NCBI RefSeq assembly: GCF_004795055.1 | Contig: NZ_SSBJ01000008.1 | Span: 1 to 64,000, forward strand | Direction: 5' to 3' | Origin: Streptomyces sp. A1136 | Lineage (GTDB): Bacteria; Actinomycetota; Actinomycetes; Streptomycetales; Streptomycetaceae | DNA: 64,000 nucleotides | Shown here: positions 26,600 to 37,254 of the stretch, piece after piece | How positions within the stretch are numbered: the first letter of the stretch is position 1 | Layout: every line of letters starts with the position of its first letter | Made by a program: the position numbers and the translations under genes | The notes under the pieces: model-generated | The model's input: the letters and a program-made list of their open reading frames with translations, nothing else | What the model was told of the DNA's origin: nothing | Database searches by the model: none

Positions 26600-27616
26600 A
26601 TGAGCCACCACCGACGCGACGCCCCCGGGAACCCGCCCCGCCCCTCGGTGCTGGTGTTGCGGGCGCTGGGGCTCGGAGACCTGCTGACCGCCGTGCCCTC
26701 GCTGCGCGCGCTGCGCGCGGCCCTGCCCGGCCGGGACGTCGTGCTGGCCGCGCCCGCCCGGTTGGCGCAGGCCGCCGCCGCCACCGGTCTGGTGGACCGG
26801 CTGCTGCCCGCCTCCGCGCCCGGCCGGGCGGTGCCCGCCGCGCTGCCGTGGGAGGGTCCGCCGCCGGAACTGGCCGTGGACCTGCACGGCAACGGGCCGC
26901 CGAGCCACCTGCTGCTCCAGCGTCTGGGGCCGCGGCGGCTGTTCGCCTACCGGCATCCCGAGACCCCGGACATCGAGGGCCCCGAGTGGTTGGCGGACGA
27001 ACACGAGCGGGAGCGCTGGTGCCGGCTCCTGGGCTGGTACGGGGTCCGGGCCGATCCCGAGGACCTGCGCATCCCCGCCCCGGACGAGCCGTCACCGGCC
27101 CCCGGCGCCGTCGTCGTCCATCCCGGGGCGGACGCCGGGGCCCGGCGCTGGCCCCTGGAGCGGTTCGCGTCCGTGGCGCGCACCCTGCGGGCCTGCGGCG
27201 AGGAGGTCGTGGTGACGGCGGGCGCGGGCGAGGCGCGGCTGGCCGGGCGGGTGGCGGCGGAGGCGGGCCTGCCGCCCGGGGCGGTGTTCGGCGGCAGCGG
27301 CGACGTACCGTTCGCGACGTTGTGCGCACTCGTGTCGGCGGCGCGCTGCGTGGTGGTGGGGGACACGGGACTCGCGCACCTCGCGACGGCCCTCGGGACT
27401 CCATCCGTGGTGCTGTTCGGGCCCGTGGCGCCCCGGCTGTGGGGACCGCCCCACGGCACCCGGCACCGCGTCCTGTGGCACCGCGGGCCGGGCGAGGACG
27501 CGCTGCGGCCGGGCGACGCGCACGGCTCGCTGCCCGATCCCCGGCTGCTTCGGATCACCGTGGAGGAGGTCGTCGAGGCGGTACGGGGCCTGCCGACGAC
27601 CGCGCCCGCCCGCTGA
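26600..27616 (+). CDS. Second family 9 glycosyltransferase
   Basis: A 338-residue GT9 enzyme, the last gene of the heptose operon. V-L-V-L-R-A-L-G-L-G-D-L-L-T-A-V-P opens the N-domain, V-V-V-H-P-G-A-D-A-G-A-R-R-W-P starts the donor domain, and V-V-G-D-T-G-L-A-H-L-A-T-A-L is the GT9 signature (the variant G-D-T-G instead of G-N-T-G). A GGGAGG site precedes the ATG, 27 bases after hldE. Having two GT9 enzymes fits sequential addition of two heptoses; this is inference. Confidence 0.88.
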   Translation: MSHHRRDAPGNPPRPSVLVLRALGLGDLLTAVPSLRALRAALPGRDVVLAAPARLAQAAAATGLVDRLLPASAPGRAVPAALPWEGPPPELAVDLHGNGPPSHLLLQRLGPRRLFAYRHPETPDIEGPEWLADEHERERWCRLLGWYGVRADPEDLRIPAPDEPSPAPGAVVVHPGADAGARRWPLERFASVARTLRACGEEVVVTAGAGEARLAGRVAAEAGLPPGAVFGGSGDVPFATLCALVSAARCVVVGDTGLAHLATALGTPSVVLFGPVAPRLWGPPHGTRHRVLWHRGPGEDALRPGDAHGSLPDPRLLRITVEEVVEAVRGLPTTAPAR

Positions 27617-27657
27617 CCCGCCGGTCGCGCGCCGGCGCCGGGCCGCCCGCCCCGCGG

Positions 27658-29061
27658 TCAGGCAGCGGCCCGCAGAGCGGACCGGAGGGGCGTGAGCCCC
27701 GCGGCGGGCGCGGGGACGACCACCGGTGCGTCGCGCCGGCCGCGCAGCAGCAGGCCCGAGGTCAGTACGGCGAACACGACCAGTCCGCCCGCGACCAGGG
27801 CGCCGCGCACCCCGGCCCACTCCATCAGCAGGCCGAGCGTGGGGGGCGCCGCGAGGCCCCAGAGGGTCTTCACGGTGCTCCAGACGCCCAGCACGCGCCC
27901 GCGCATGTGGGCGGGCGGATCGGTTTGCAGGACGGTGGTGCCGGCCGTCTCCGAGACCGACTCGGCCACGGCCATCGGAAGGACCAGGACCAGCAGAACG
28001 GTGAGCGAGGGCGACAGCCCGGCGAGGACCTGGAGCAGCGCCCCGGCGGCGGCCAGTACGCCGACGAAACGCACGGTGGGCTTGCGCAACCGGGCGCCGA
28101 GCACGGCGCCGAGGATGCCGCCGACGGCCAGGACCGTGGAGACCGTGCCGAAGGCCGCGGCGTCGCCCGCGAGCGGTCCGGTGACGAGCACGACGAGGGT
28201 CAGACCGTAGTTGCGTCCCAGCAGGGCGCTGAGGCCGCTGACGGCCGCGAGGGCGACCAGCCGGGGGCGGCGCAGGAAGAAGACCAGGCCGTCGCGGGCG
28301 CTCATGCCCTCGGCGGCGTCCTCACGCTCCGCGGCTTTCGGGCGCTCCGCGGTCCCCGCACGCGGTGTGGCGGCCCGCTCGGCGGCGCTCGGCGCGGCGG
28401 GTTCGGTCTGCCGGGCGGCCTTGAGGAAGGGGATGACGGCTGCGACGAAGAGGAAGGAGACACCGTTGGCGGCGTAGGCGGCGCCGGTGCCGAGGAAGGC
28501 GACGATCACACCGGCGAGGGCGGCCCCCGCCAGCCTTCCGGCGTTGTGCACGAGGGAACCGACACCGATGGCGGAGGGCACGTCCTCGGTGGGGACCAGG
28601 TCGTTGCCGAGCAGGGCACAGGCAGGGCCGTCGACGGTGGCGATGATGCCGGTGGTGGCGGCGAGCACCATGAGGACGGCCAGGTCGAGCTGGTCGAACG
28701 CGACGAGGAACGCGGTGAGGAAGGCGACGGCTCCCAGCAGTGCCTGGCTGACGGCGGCGGTCAGCTTGCGGGGCCAGCGGTCCACGGCGGCGCCGCCGGC
28801 CAGCCCCATCAGCAGGCCGGGGGCCGCCTGGACGGACATGGACAGTCCCGTGGCGGCCGCGGAGCCGGTGATGTGGAGCACGAGCAGGTTCTGGACCGTC
28901 AGCTGCATCCACGTCCCGGCGTTGGAGACGAAGTTGGCGACCGACCACCAGCGCATGCCGCGGTGGCGCAGGGAACGCCACGGGGAGCGGGAGGCGGAGG
29001 GGACGGCAACGGCGGGCGGCGCGGGGCGGGGGCCGGCCATGAGGGGCGTCGAGGAGGGCAC
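27658..29061 (-). CDS. MFS transporter
   Basis: A major facilitator superfamily permease of about 467 residues, with six membrane segments, a long charged cytoplasmic loop (Ala/Glu/Arg-rich, middle of the protein) and six more segments. W-S-V-A-N-F-V-S-N-A-G-T-W-M-Q and the A-D-R-W-P-R-K type loop (here V-D-R-W-P-R-K-L) match the MFS_3/enterobactin-exporter-like group. GTG at 29061 follows a weak GAAGAAAA site; the ATG at 29040 is an alternative with no site. It converges on the heptose operon and is 41 bases from its end, so it could export that product, but shares no transcription with it. Confidence 0.87.
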   Translation of the reverse strand: MPSSTPLMAGPRPAPPAVAVPSASRSPWRSLRHRGMRWWSVANFVSNAGTWMQLTVQNLLVLHITGSAAATGLSMSVQAAPGLLMGLAGGAAVDRWPRKLTAAVSQALLGAVAFLTAFLVAFDQLDLAVLMVLAATTGIIATVDGPACALLGNDLVPTEDVPSAIGVGSLVHNAGRLAGAALAGVIVAFLGTGAAYAANGVSFLFVAAVIPFLKAARQTEPAAPSAAERAATPRAGTAERPKAAEREDAAEGMSARDGLVFFLRRPRLVALAAVSGLSALLGRNYGLTLVVLVTGPLAGDAAAFGTVSTVLAVGGILGAVLGARLRKPTVRFVGVLAAAGALLQVLAGLSPSLTVLLVLVLPMAVAESVSETAGTTVLQTDPPAHMRGRVLGVWSTVKTLWGLAAPPTLGLLMEWAGVRGALVAGGLVVFAVLTSGLLLRGRRDAPVVVPAPAAGLTPLRSALRAAA

Positions 29062-29530
29062 AGTCGTTTTCTTCGGGGAGCAGCCCGGGGCTCGGCAGGC
29101 TGGGGTGGAGTGGCCGGGAGGACTTGGCCGGTGTGGCGGTGGCCGGGGGCGGCGGGTCGGGCGGGGTCCGCGCGAGCCGCGCGGCCGACGTACCGGACCG
29201 GGCGGTGCTGCGCGCCGGCGGTGGTGTCCCGGCGAAATATCGTGGCAGACGAAAACCCCCGCAGGGGTGTGAGCCGTCTCCCATGCCCGTGGTCCCCGGC
29301 CGAATCCCTTGGCCCGTGGGGCTCTTGGACTTCTGGTGGGTTTCATCACAGGAACCGGCGCTGCCGCGAGGGCGGCCTCGGGCTGTGGCGTGGCTCACCG
29401 GGGCGACGTCCGCAGGCGGCGTAGTCCGGCGTGCCCGTCGGGAGGGTCGCACCCACAGTGGAGACGAGAGGCGACCGGCCGCTCACCTAGCGCGACCGGT
29501 CCCCCGGCCGGGTGCGAGGAAGGGCAGGAG
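29062..29530. other. Gene-free divergent intergenic region
   Basis: It separates the MFS gene from the plus-strand dehydrogenase gene and must hold both promoters. I found no convincing -10/-35 pair, no long hairpin and no codon-biased frame. The part from 29235 to 29360 is less GC-rich than its surroundings. Confidence 0.4.
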
Positions 29531-30277
29531 ATGGAGAGTCGGGTACAGGTCGATCTACACGGCAAGCGGGCGCTCGTGACGGGCGGGGCCCGCGGGCTGG
29601 GCGCCTCGATCGCGCGCCGTCTGTCGGCGGCGGGGGCCTCCGTCGTGGTGGCGGACGTACGCAAGGACCTGGCGCAGGAGCTGTGCGCCGATCTGATGGT
29701 GGCCGGGGGCGAGGCCCGGTTCGTCGAGCTGGACGTGTGTGACCCGGCGGCCGTGGCGAGGGTCTTCCGTGATCTCGACGAGGACGGGCAGCCGCTGGAC
29801 ATCCTGGTGAACAACGCCGCCGTGGACGTCTCCAAACCGATCGAGCACCTGACGGCGCAAGAGGTGACCCGGGTCGTCACGACGAACCTGCTCGGGCCCG
29901 TGTACCTGTGCCTGGAGGTCTACCGGCGCATGGTCGCCCGGGGCGGCGGCCACATCGTCAACATCCTCTCCACCGCCTCCAACCGCACCTGGACCGAGGC
30001 GGGACCGTACTCGGCGAGCAAGTCGGGACTGCGGGCGTTCACGCACACCCTCTTCAAGGAGGCGCAGCGGGACTGTACGGGGATCGGCGTCACGGGGGTC
30101 ATCGCGGGCGGGATGGAGACCCCGTTCATCATGGAGCGCTTCCCCGAGGCGGACGTGTCGATGCTGCAGAGCCCGGACGTGGTCGCCGACACCGTGTTGT
30201 ACGCCTTGTCGGCGCCGACCGGCAGCGTGGTGTCCGAGGTCGTGGTGGTGCCGCGCAAGGAGCCGTCGTGGCCGTGA
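29531..30277 (+). CDS. SDR family oxidoreductase
   Basis: A 248-residue classical SDR: T-G-G-A-R-G-L-G near 17-24, N-N-A-A near 98, catalytic S-T-A-S and Y-S-A-S-K. It is most like 3-oxoacyl-reductase-type enzymes with I-A-G-G-M-E-T-P-F instead of the usual P-G loop. The ATG at 29531 follows AGGAAGGGCAGGAG. The last codons and stop lie inside a 20-base tandem repeat. The gene stands alone. Substrate unknown. Confidence 0.86.
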   Translation: MESRVQVDLHGKRALVTGGARGLGASIARRLSAAGASVVVADVRKDLAQELCADLMVAGGEARFVELDVCDPAAVARVFRDLDEDGQPLDILVNNAAVDVSKPIEHLTAQEVTRVVTTNLLGPVYLCLEVYRRMVARGGGHIVNILSTASNRTWTEAGPYSASKSGLRAFTHTLFKEAQRDCTGIGVTGVIAGGMETPFIMERFPEADVSMLQSPDVVADTVLYALSAPTGSVVSEVVVVPRKEPSWP

Positions 30278-30310
30278 CCGGCCGGTGGGCGCCGTGACCG
30301 GTCGACGGGC
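30271..30310 (+). repeat. 20-base tandem repeat across the dehydrogenase stop codon
   Basis: Two units, 30271-30290 and 30291-30310, differ at three of 20 positions. The first contains the last codons and TGA of the dehydrogenase gene, the second repeats a TGA in the same place just after it. Confidence 0.75.
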
Positions 30311-30316
30311 GCGGGC

Positions 30317-30991
30317 TCAGCCCTCTACGCCGGTGGCGTCGTGCGGGGCGCCCACGGGCTTGGACTCGGGGGACCCGCGCTGGCGCAGGTAGACGGAGAG
30401 GATGGCCATGGACGCGACGGCCAGGAACTCCGACTGCCAGTTCTGCAGGGTCCGCGACCAGAAGTCGGCCGAGGTCACGTACTGGTGCCAGGCTATGGGG
30501 TCCTGCAAGTCGCGGAGCTGCTGTTCGTCGTGGGCGGCGGTGCCCGAGATGGACTGGGCGAGCCAGGAGAGCAGGAAGAGCAGGGCCATGACGATGCCCA
30601 GGGACCGCGAGTACACACCGCCGCGCCATCCCGCGGTGGCGGCCCAGCGCGGCGAGTCCGCGTCGGCGTGCCGGCCGGTCCTCTGCTCCGCGTCCGTCTC
30701 GGTGCCCGCCTTGTGCAGTTCCTTGGACTCCGGCGAGCCGCGCTGCAGCAGCCACACCGTGGCGAATATGAAGAGGAAGAACTGGAGGTACTCGGACTGC
30801 CAGTTCTCCGCCACGTCGACCCCGAAGTCGGAAGACGCCAGATAGGCGGGGAACCCGATGCGTTGGAGGCCGTCGACGGCGAGCTGGTCGTTGAAGTCGG
30901 CCCAGCCCGCCAGGGCCTGTCCGAGGAGCGCGAGCAGGAAGGCGAGTCCGAACGCCAGAGTGAGCGAATTCTCCCGGATGAACCGGCGCAT
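30317..30991 (-). CDS. DUF6766 family membrane protein
   Basis: A 224-residue integral membrane protein with an internal duplication. Each half has a membrane helix, then N-W-Q-S-E (63-67 and 184-188), a second helix, and Q-R-G-S-P-E-S-K (83-90 and 204-211), a period of 121 residues. A polar linker (92-126) joins the halves. This matches DUF6766, a four-helix family of unknown function found in actinobacteria and proteobacteria. The ATG at 30991 lies ten bases after GGAGGAGGAG; a GTG two codons earlier is possible. Function unknown. Confidence 0.85.
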   Translation of the reverse strand: MRRFIRENSLTLAFGLAFLLALLGQALAGWADFNDQLAVDGLQRIGFPAYLASSDFGVDVAENWQSEYLQFFLFIFATVWLLQRGSPESKELHKAGTETDAEQRTGRHADADSPRWAATAGWRGGVYSRSLGIVMALLFLLSWLAQSISGTAAHDEQQLRDLQDPIAWHQYVTSADFWSRTLQNWQSEFLAVASMAILSVYLRQRGSPESKPVGAPHDATGVEG

Positions 30992-31036
30992 ACCCACGAC
31001 TCCTCCTCCATGCCGACGGAACACCACCGAGCGAGG

Positions 31037-31129
31037 TCAGCGGTGCATCAGACCCAGGGCGCTGAAGTACACGACTCCGCCCACCACGACGATCAGGCAC
31101 AGCGCGAACAGGGTGCGCATCGTCCTCAT
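31037..31129 (-). CDS. 30-residue single-pass membrane peptide
   Basis: An ATG at 31127-31129 overlaps the stop codon of the upstream lipoprotein gene (ATGA) and reads 30 codons: M-R-T-M-R-T-L-F-A-L-C, then a hydrophobic run of Val, Ile, Gly and Tyr, ending L-M-H-R. It has a basic N-terminus plus about 20 hydrophobic residues, so a single membrane segment. AAGGGTGG upstream can serve as its ribosome-binding site. It lies in the same direction as, and just before, the DUF6766 gene. Gene-finders normally miss this length. Function unknown. Confidence 0.6.
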   Translation of the reverse strand: MRTMRTLFALCLIVVVGGVVYFSALGLMHR

Positions 31130-31581
31130 CCACCCTTCAACGTGCACTGGTACGGCTGTCCCTGCCGGGGCCGGCAGCCCGCCGCGACGACCTTCCAGCC
31201 GTGGTCGAACTGGGACAGGAACAGCGTGTCGCCGGCTCCGCTCGCCTGCGCCTGGCGGCCGTACACCCGCACGCGTACCAGGTCACCGGCGGCCGGCAGG
31301 GCGAGGCCCCGGACGGCGTCCGCGCAGCGCTTGCCCTCGGAGTCCTCCACCTCCTGGCGGGTCTGGGGCGCGAGGCGGGCGCACGCCCCGGCGAAGTCCC
31401 CGGTGCCCAGCGCCCTTTCGAAACCGGCGGCGGCCTGCCGGGCGTCCGCCTCGCGGGCCCCGGCCGTGCCGCAACCGCTCAGCAGGCCCGTGGCACACAG
31501 GGCGGCGGCCGCCATCACGGCGGCGCGGGCCCCGAAGGACCGAGCCGCCTTCTTCCCGTACGCCGTGCGTGGAGCGGCCAC
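31126..31581 (-). CDS. Putative secreted lipoprotein
   Basis: A 151-residue protein with a type II signal peptide: basic start (R-T-A-Y-G-K-K-A-A-R), hydrophobic run at about 19-34, and lipobox L-L-S-G-C with Cys37. The mature part is about 115 residues and resembles small Streptomyces lipoproteins with a cystatin/NTF2-like core (L-A-P-Q-T-R-Q-E-V, then C-A-D-A-V), the pair of further cysteines possibly forming a disulfide. Function unknown. GTG start at 31581. Its stop overlaps the start of the 30-residue membrane peptide. Confidence 0.8.
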   Translation of the reverse strand: MAAPRTAYGKKAARSFGARAAVMAAAALCATGLLSGCGTAGAREADARQAAAGFERALGTGDFAGACARLAPQTRQEVEDSEGKRCADAVRGLALPAAGDLVRVRVYGRQAQASGAGDTLFLSQFDHGWKVVAAGCRPRQGQPYQCTLKGG

Positions 31582-31646
31582 GTCGAGCGGCTACCCACTT
31601 CCCGACCGCTTACCCTTTCGACTGTTATCCGCCAATACGCCCACGC

Positions 31647-31671
31647 GCATGCCTTTCGCGGCAGGGGGTAA
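31647..31671 (+). promoter_or_regulatory. Candidate SigB-type promoter
   Basis: GCAT, 15 bases, then GGGTAA approximates the GNNT-N14-16-GGGTA(C/T) pattern of Streptomyces SigB-family promoters. The surrounding GGGGTAACCGCC recurs at 47035. It lies 120 bases before the hypothetical gene at 31792. Confidence 0.3.
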
Positions 31672-31791
31672 CCGCCGATCGGTGGCGCCCCTCGGGGCCC
31701 CGGAGCCGCGAACCGCGCGGTTCGCGTCCGTGCCACCTCGCCGCCGGCCCGTCCGGGCCGGCGGGGCCACGTGCGCGGGAAGGGCAGAACC

Positions 31792-32133
31792 ATGGGATGG
31801 GCATCGTGGACGACGAACTCCGTCGCCGCGGGACCCGGCGGTGTCGCGACGCGGGAGGCGGGGGTGCTGACGGGAACCGTGGACGTCCATACGAGCTGGA
31901 ACGACGGCCGCGCCCGCGTCACCGTCCGGCGCAGCGGCGAGCCGCGGTGGTTCACTGTGGCCGGCAGCCCGGCCCCGTGCCCCTCCGGCTACCAGAGCCG
32001 CCTCCTGCACGACCGTGTCGTCGGGGCCGTCCGGGCCGGCGACGGTGCGAGCGTCCCCTCCGTCCCGTCCGGCGGGCCCGTCGGCAGACGCGGCTGGTAC
32101 GACTCCCCGGGCCACCGGGCCGGCATCGCGTGA
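31792..32133 (+). CDS. Hypothetical protein
   Basis: A 113-residue soluble protein with a GGAAGGG site eight bases before the ATG. Residues about 28-60 read as a beta-strand-rich unit (T-G-T-V-D-V-H-T-S-W-N-D-G-R-A-R-V-T-V-R-R). No membrane segment or signal peptide, and no family I recognise. It precedes the catalase gene by 92 bases on the same strand, so it may share its transcript. Codon use looks genuine through residue 90. Confidence 0.55.
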   Translation: MGWASWTTNSVAAGPGGVATREAGVLTGTVDVHTSWNDGRARVTVRRSGEPRWFTVAGSPAPCPSGYQSRLLHDRVVGAVRAGDGASVPSVPSGGPVGRRGWYDSPGHRAGIA

Positions 32134-32225
32134 GCCGTCGGCGCACACCCGCGCCACGCCCCACGCCCCGACTCGCTCCCCCGCTCCTCATCGGAAGACC
32201 CACCTGACCGGAAGGCAAACCCGTA

Positions 32226-34530
<2,305 letters not shown>

Positions 34531-34541
<11 letters not shown>

Positions 34542-34580
34542 CGGCGACCGCCTCGGCGTGACGGCGACCGCCTCGGCGTG
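34531..34580 (+). repeat. 20-base tandem repeat, 2.5 copies, across the catalase stop codon
   Basis: The unit CCTCGGCGTGACGGCGACCG occurs at 34531 and 34551 without mismatch, and its first half again at 34571. The first copy contains the last two sense codons and the TGA of the catalase gene, so each copy restores a stop codon in the same phase. Confidence 0.9.
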
Positions 34581-34592
34581 AGGCGAGCAGCC

Positions 34593-34619
34593 GGCGGCCC
34601 CACCCGCCCGTCGGCCGCC
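34593..34619. terminator. Possible shared terminator between convergent genes
   Basis: GGCGGCC (34593-34599) pairs with GGCCGCC (34613-34619) across 13 bases, between the convergent stop codons of the catalase and phosphatase genes. The stem is short and has no T tract. Confidence 0.35.
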
Positions 34620-34622
34620 CCC

Positions 34623-37139
34623 TTACGGGGTGCGGTCGGCGGGCGGGCCGGCGTCCGCGGGCAAGTGGATGTCCAGGACGCAGACGTCGTCGCGCCGGCC
34701 CGGGCGCAGCTCCGCCAGGAGCCTGGCCAGTGGTTCGGGGCGGTCGCCGCCCACGGTCTCGACGGCGGCCCGCGCGAGCCGTTCGAGCCCGCGGTCGATG
34801 CTCTCCCCCGGTACCTCGATCAGCCCGTCGGTGTAGAGCAGCAGGTGGTCGCCGGGCTCCAGGCGGAGGGTGACCTCCTCGTAGACGGAGGCGAAAGCGG
34901 CGCCGAGCAGGCCGCCCTCCGGCAACGGCAGATACCGCGCGCGGCCGTCGCGCACCAGCAGCGGCGGCAGGTGACCGGCCCTTACCCAGGACAGCCGGTG
35001 CTCCTCTGGCCGGTAGCGCGCCATGATCATGGTGGCCGTGGCCGAGGTGCCGAACCCGTCCGGAGGCGTGTGGATCAGGAGCGTGTTGAGTCGGGTCAGG
35101 GCGTCGGCGAGCGCCGAACCGGTGACGATCATGCCCTTGGCCGTGAACCTGAGTTGGGCCATGGTGCCGACCGCGTCCAGTCCGTGTCCGGCGACGTCAC
35201 CGACGACGAACAGGGCACTGTGGTCCGGGAGTTCTATGGCGCTGTACCAGTCCCCACCCACGTTCACCCCGCTGTCGGTGGGCAGGTAGGCCACGTCGAC
35301 GCGCAGGCCGGCGAGTTCCATCGACCGTTCGGGGGTCGGCAGCAGGGCGTGCTGGAGGCGTGCGGCGAGGGTGCGTTCGGCCTGGAGCATGCCCCGCTGG
35401 ACGAGTACGGCCCGTTCGCTCTCCCGCAGGGCCAGTTCGGCGTCGCGCTGCGCGGTGAGGTCCTGGAAGAAGCCGTGCACCTCCACCGGTGTGCCGTCGG
35501 CGTCGGTCTCGGCTTCGGCGACGATGCGCAAGTGCCGCACGCCGTCCGGGATGACCACGCGGAACTTCCGGTCGATCGGGGCGCCGTCGCGCAACAGCCG
35601 CTCGACATCGGCGGCGAGCGCGGGCAAGTCGTCGGGCAGCAGGTGTTCGGGCAGCTCCTCCAGCGTCATGGGACCCCGCGCCGGGTCGCGGTGGAAGATG
35701 GCGTAGACCTGATCGGACCACTGGATGGTGTTCGTGGTCAGGTTCCAGTCGGCCCAGCCGAGGTTGCCCAGGCGCTGCATGGCGGCCAGCCGGCGCGCCT
35801 CGCGCCGTGCGACGTCGTGGCGGATCCAGGTGACCACGAGCCGCCCGCCCAACCGCGTGGCGCGTACCGAGTAGGAGGACTGCTCGGGGACGCCCGCCAC
35901 CACCTCCTGGTAGGAGAACGGCTCGCCGACGTACGTGGTCCCGGTGGTCAGGGCGTCGAGGTAGCCCTGCCACAGCGCGGTGCCGGCCACGGTGGGGTAG
36001 GTCTCCAGGACACGCCGGCCGATGAGCTCCTTGCCCCGGCGGCCCGCCACGTCCACGGAGCCGGGGGCGGCGGCCTCGATCAGGTAGTCCTCGACCTCAC
36101 CGGTCGGCGCGCGCAGCGGCGAAAGCAGGATGGCCGTGCCGGGAAGGGCCTCGAAGACGGCCTGGATGGCGGCCACCTCTTCGTCCACGGGGACGGTGAG
36201 GGGCCTGCGGACGGCCCGTAGCGGCCCCGCGCACAGCGCCGCGGCCTCGCACAGCACGGTGCGGGTGTCCCCGTCGAAGGGGCCCGGGCGGCCCCGGAAG
36301 AAGCCGACGACGAGATCGGCCGTCCCGTCGGCGCCCGACAGCGGAATCCAGGCGCGCGAGGGCCACCGCCCGGGGTTGTCCCCGATGAGCTGGTAGCGCT
36401 CGGCGTCCGCCGCGGCGTCTTCCAGCCAGACGGGGCGCGCACCGGCGATCGCGTCCAGCGCTGCGATGTTCGCGAGCGGCGGGATGTCTCGCCACTGGCC
36501 CACCAGGGCCCGGTCGATCCCCGTGTGGCCGACCAGCTCCAACCGGCCCGCTTCGGTCAGCGCGTAGATCATCAGCCCTTCGATGCCCAGGTCCCCGGAC
36601 ACGGCGTCGCACAGGAAGTCCGCCACGTCGTCGGCGGTGCGGGCGTCCGCCAGCCTGCCGGCCAGCCCCGCCAGCAGCCGGCGCGGGTCGGGGCCTCCTC
36701 CCACGACGGCGGGGACACCGACGGCACGGCCGCCCCGGGGGAGGTAACGGGCGGAGCTGAACACGGACCCCCGCGGCTCCGCGATCTCGGAGGGCAGGAC
36801 GACGCGGGGCGCCGCCGGCTCGGGGGCCGGTCGTGAGCGTCCCTGGCCCAGGGTGATCCAGCACTGCTCCATCAGCGTGCGGCCCTGCTCCTCGGCGGCG
36901 GCCACCAGCGCCTCGTACGCCTCTTCGGCCGAAGCGCCCGTGCGGGCCATCAGGACGCCCTTGGCCCGCTCCAGCACGGCCGCCGTGGAAGCCAGTGCCT
37001 CCAGGCTCGCGATCTCCGAACGGAGTCTGGCGACGACCTTGGCCAACGCCAGCACCTCGGGCGCAGCGCCGTCGTCGAGCGGCGACGCGTCCCTGTCGGG
37101 TACCGCGCCGTCTTCGGGATCAGCGGATTCGGCCTGCAC
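34623..37139 (-). CDS. Multidomain SpoIIE-type phosphatase (ANTAR-like, GAF, PAS, PP2C)
   Basis: A protein of about 838 residues. Near the N-terminus L-E-R-A-K-G-V-L-M-A-R-T-G-A-S-A-E-E-A-Y-E is an ANTAR domain. A GAF region follows (about 140-300), then two PAS-like regions (the second with W-A-D-W-N-L-T and a F-F-Q-D-L-T end), a short coiled linker, and a C-terminal SpoIIE/RsbU PP2C domain (about 560-838) with G-G-D-W-Y, G-D-V-A-G-H-G, Y-T-D-G-L-I-E and R-R-D-D-V-C. It senses small molecules or light/redox and dephosphorylates a STAS antagonist. The start is uncertain: GTG 37139 or TTG 37211 after GGAG. Confidence 0.88.
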   Translation of the reverse strand: MQAESADPEDGAVPDRDASPLDDGAAPEVLALAKVVARLRSEIASLEALASTAAVLERAKGVLMARTGASAEEAYEALVAAAEEQGRTLMEQCWITLGQGRSRPAPEPAAPRVVLPSEIAEPRGSVFSSARYLPRGGRAVGVPAVVGGGPDPRRLLAGLAGRLADARTADDVADFLCDAVSGDLGIEGLMIYALTEAGRLELVGHTGIDRALVGQWRDIPPLANIAALDAIAGARPVWLEDAAADAERYQLIGDNPGRWPSRAWIPLSGADGTADLVVGFFRGRPGPFDGDTRTVLCEAAALCAGPLRAVRRPLTVPVDEEVAAIQAVFEALPGTAILLSPLRAPTGEVEDYLIEAAAPGSVDVAGRRGKELIGRRVLETYPTVAGTALWQGYLDALTTGTTYVGEPFSYQEVVAGVPEQSSYSVRATRLGGRLVVTWIRHDVARREARRLAAMQRLGNLGWADWNLTTNTIQWSDQVYAIFHRDPARGPMTLEELPEHLLPDDLPALAADVERLLRDGAPIDRKFRVVIPDGVRHLRIVAEAETDADGTPVEVHGFFQDLTAQRDAELALRESERAVLVQRGMLQAERTLAARLQHALLPTPERSMELAGLRVDVAYLPTDSGVNVGGDWYSAIELPDHSALFVVGDVAGHGLDAVGTMAQLRFTAKGMIVTGSALADALTRLNTLLIHTPPDGFGTSATATMIMARYRPEEHRLSWVRAGHLPPLLVRDGRARYLPLPEGGLLGAAFASVYEEVTLRLEPGDHLLLYTDGLIEVPGESIDRGLERLARAAVETVGGDRPEPLARLLAELRPGRRDDVCVLDIHLPADAGPPADRTP

Positions 37140-37254
37140 CCTTCGAGCATGACATGAGGACCGGCCCGGAGAGGAACCGCCCCGATGATCAACGGGCGCG
37201 ACCTCGTACAAATCTCCAAGCGGCCCGGCGGCCCGGGCCGTGGAGGCGGGTCGC

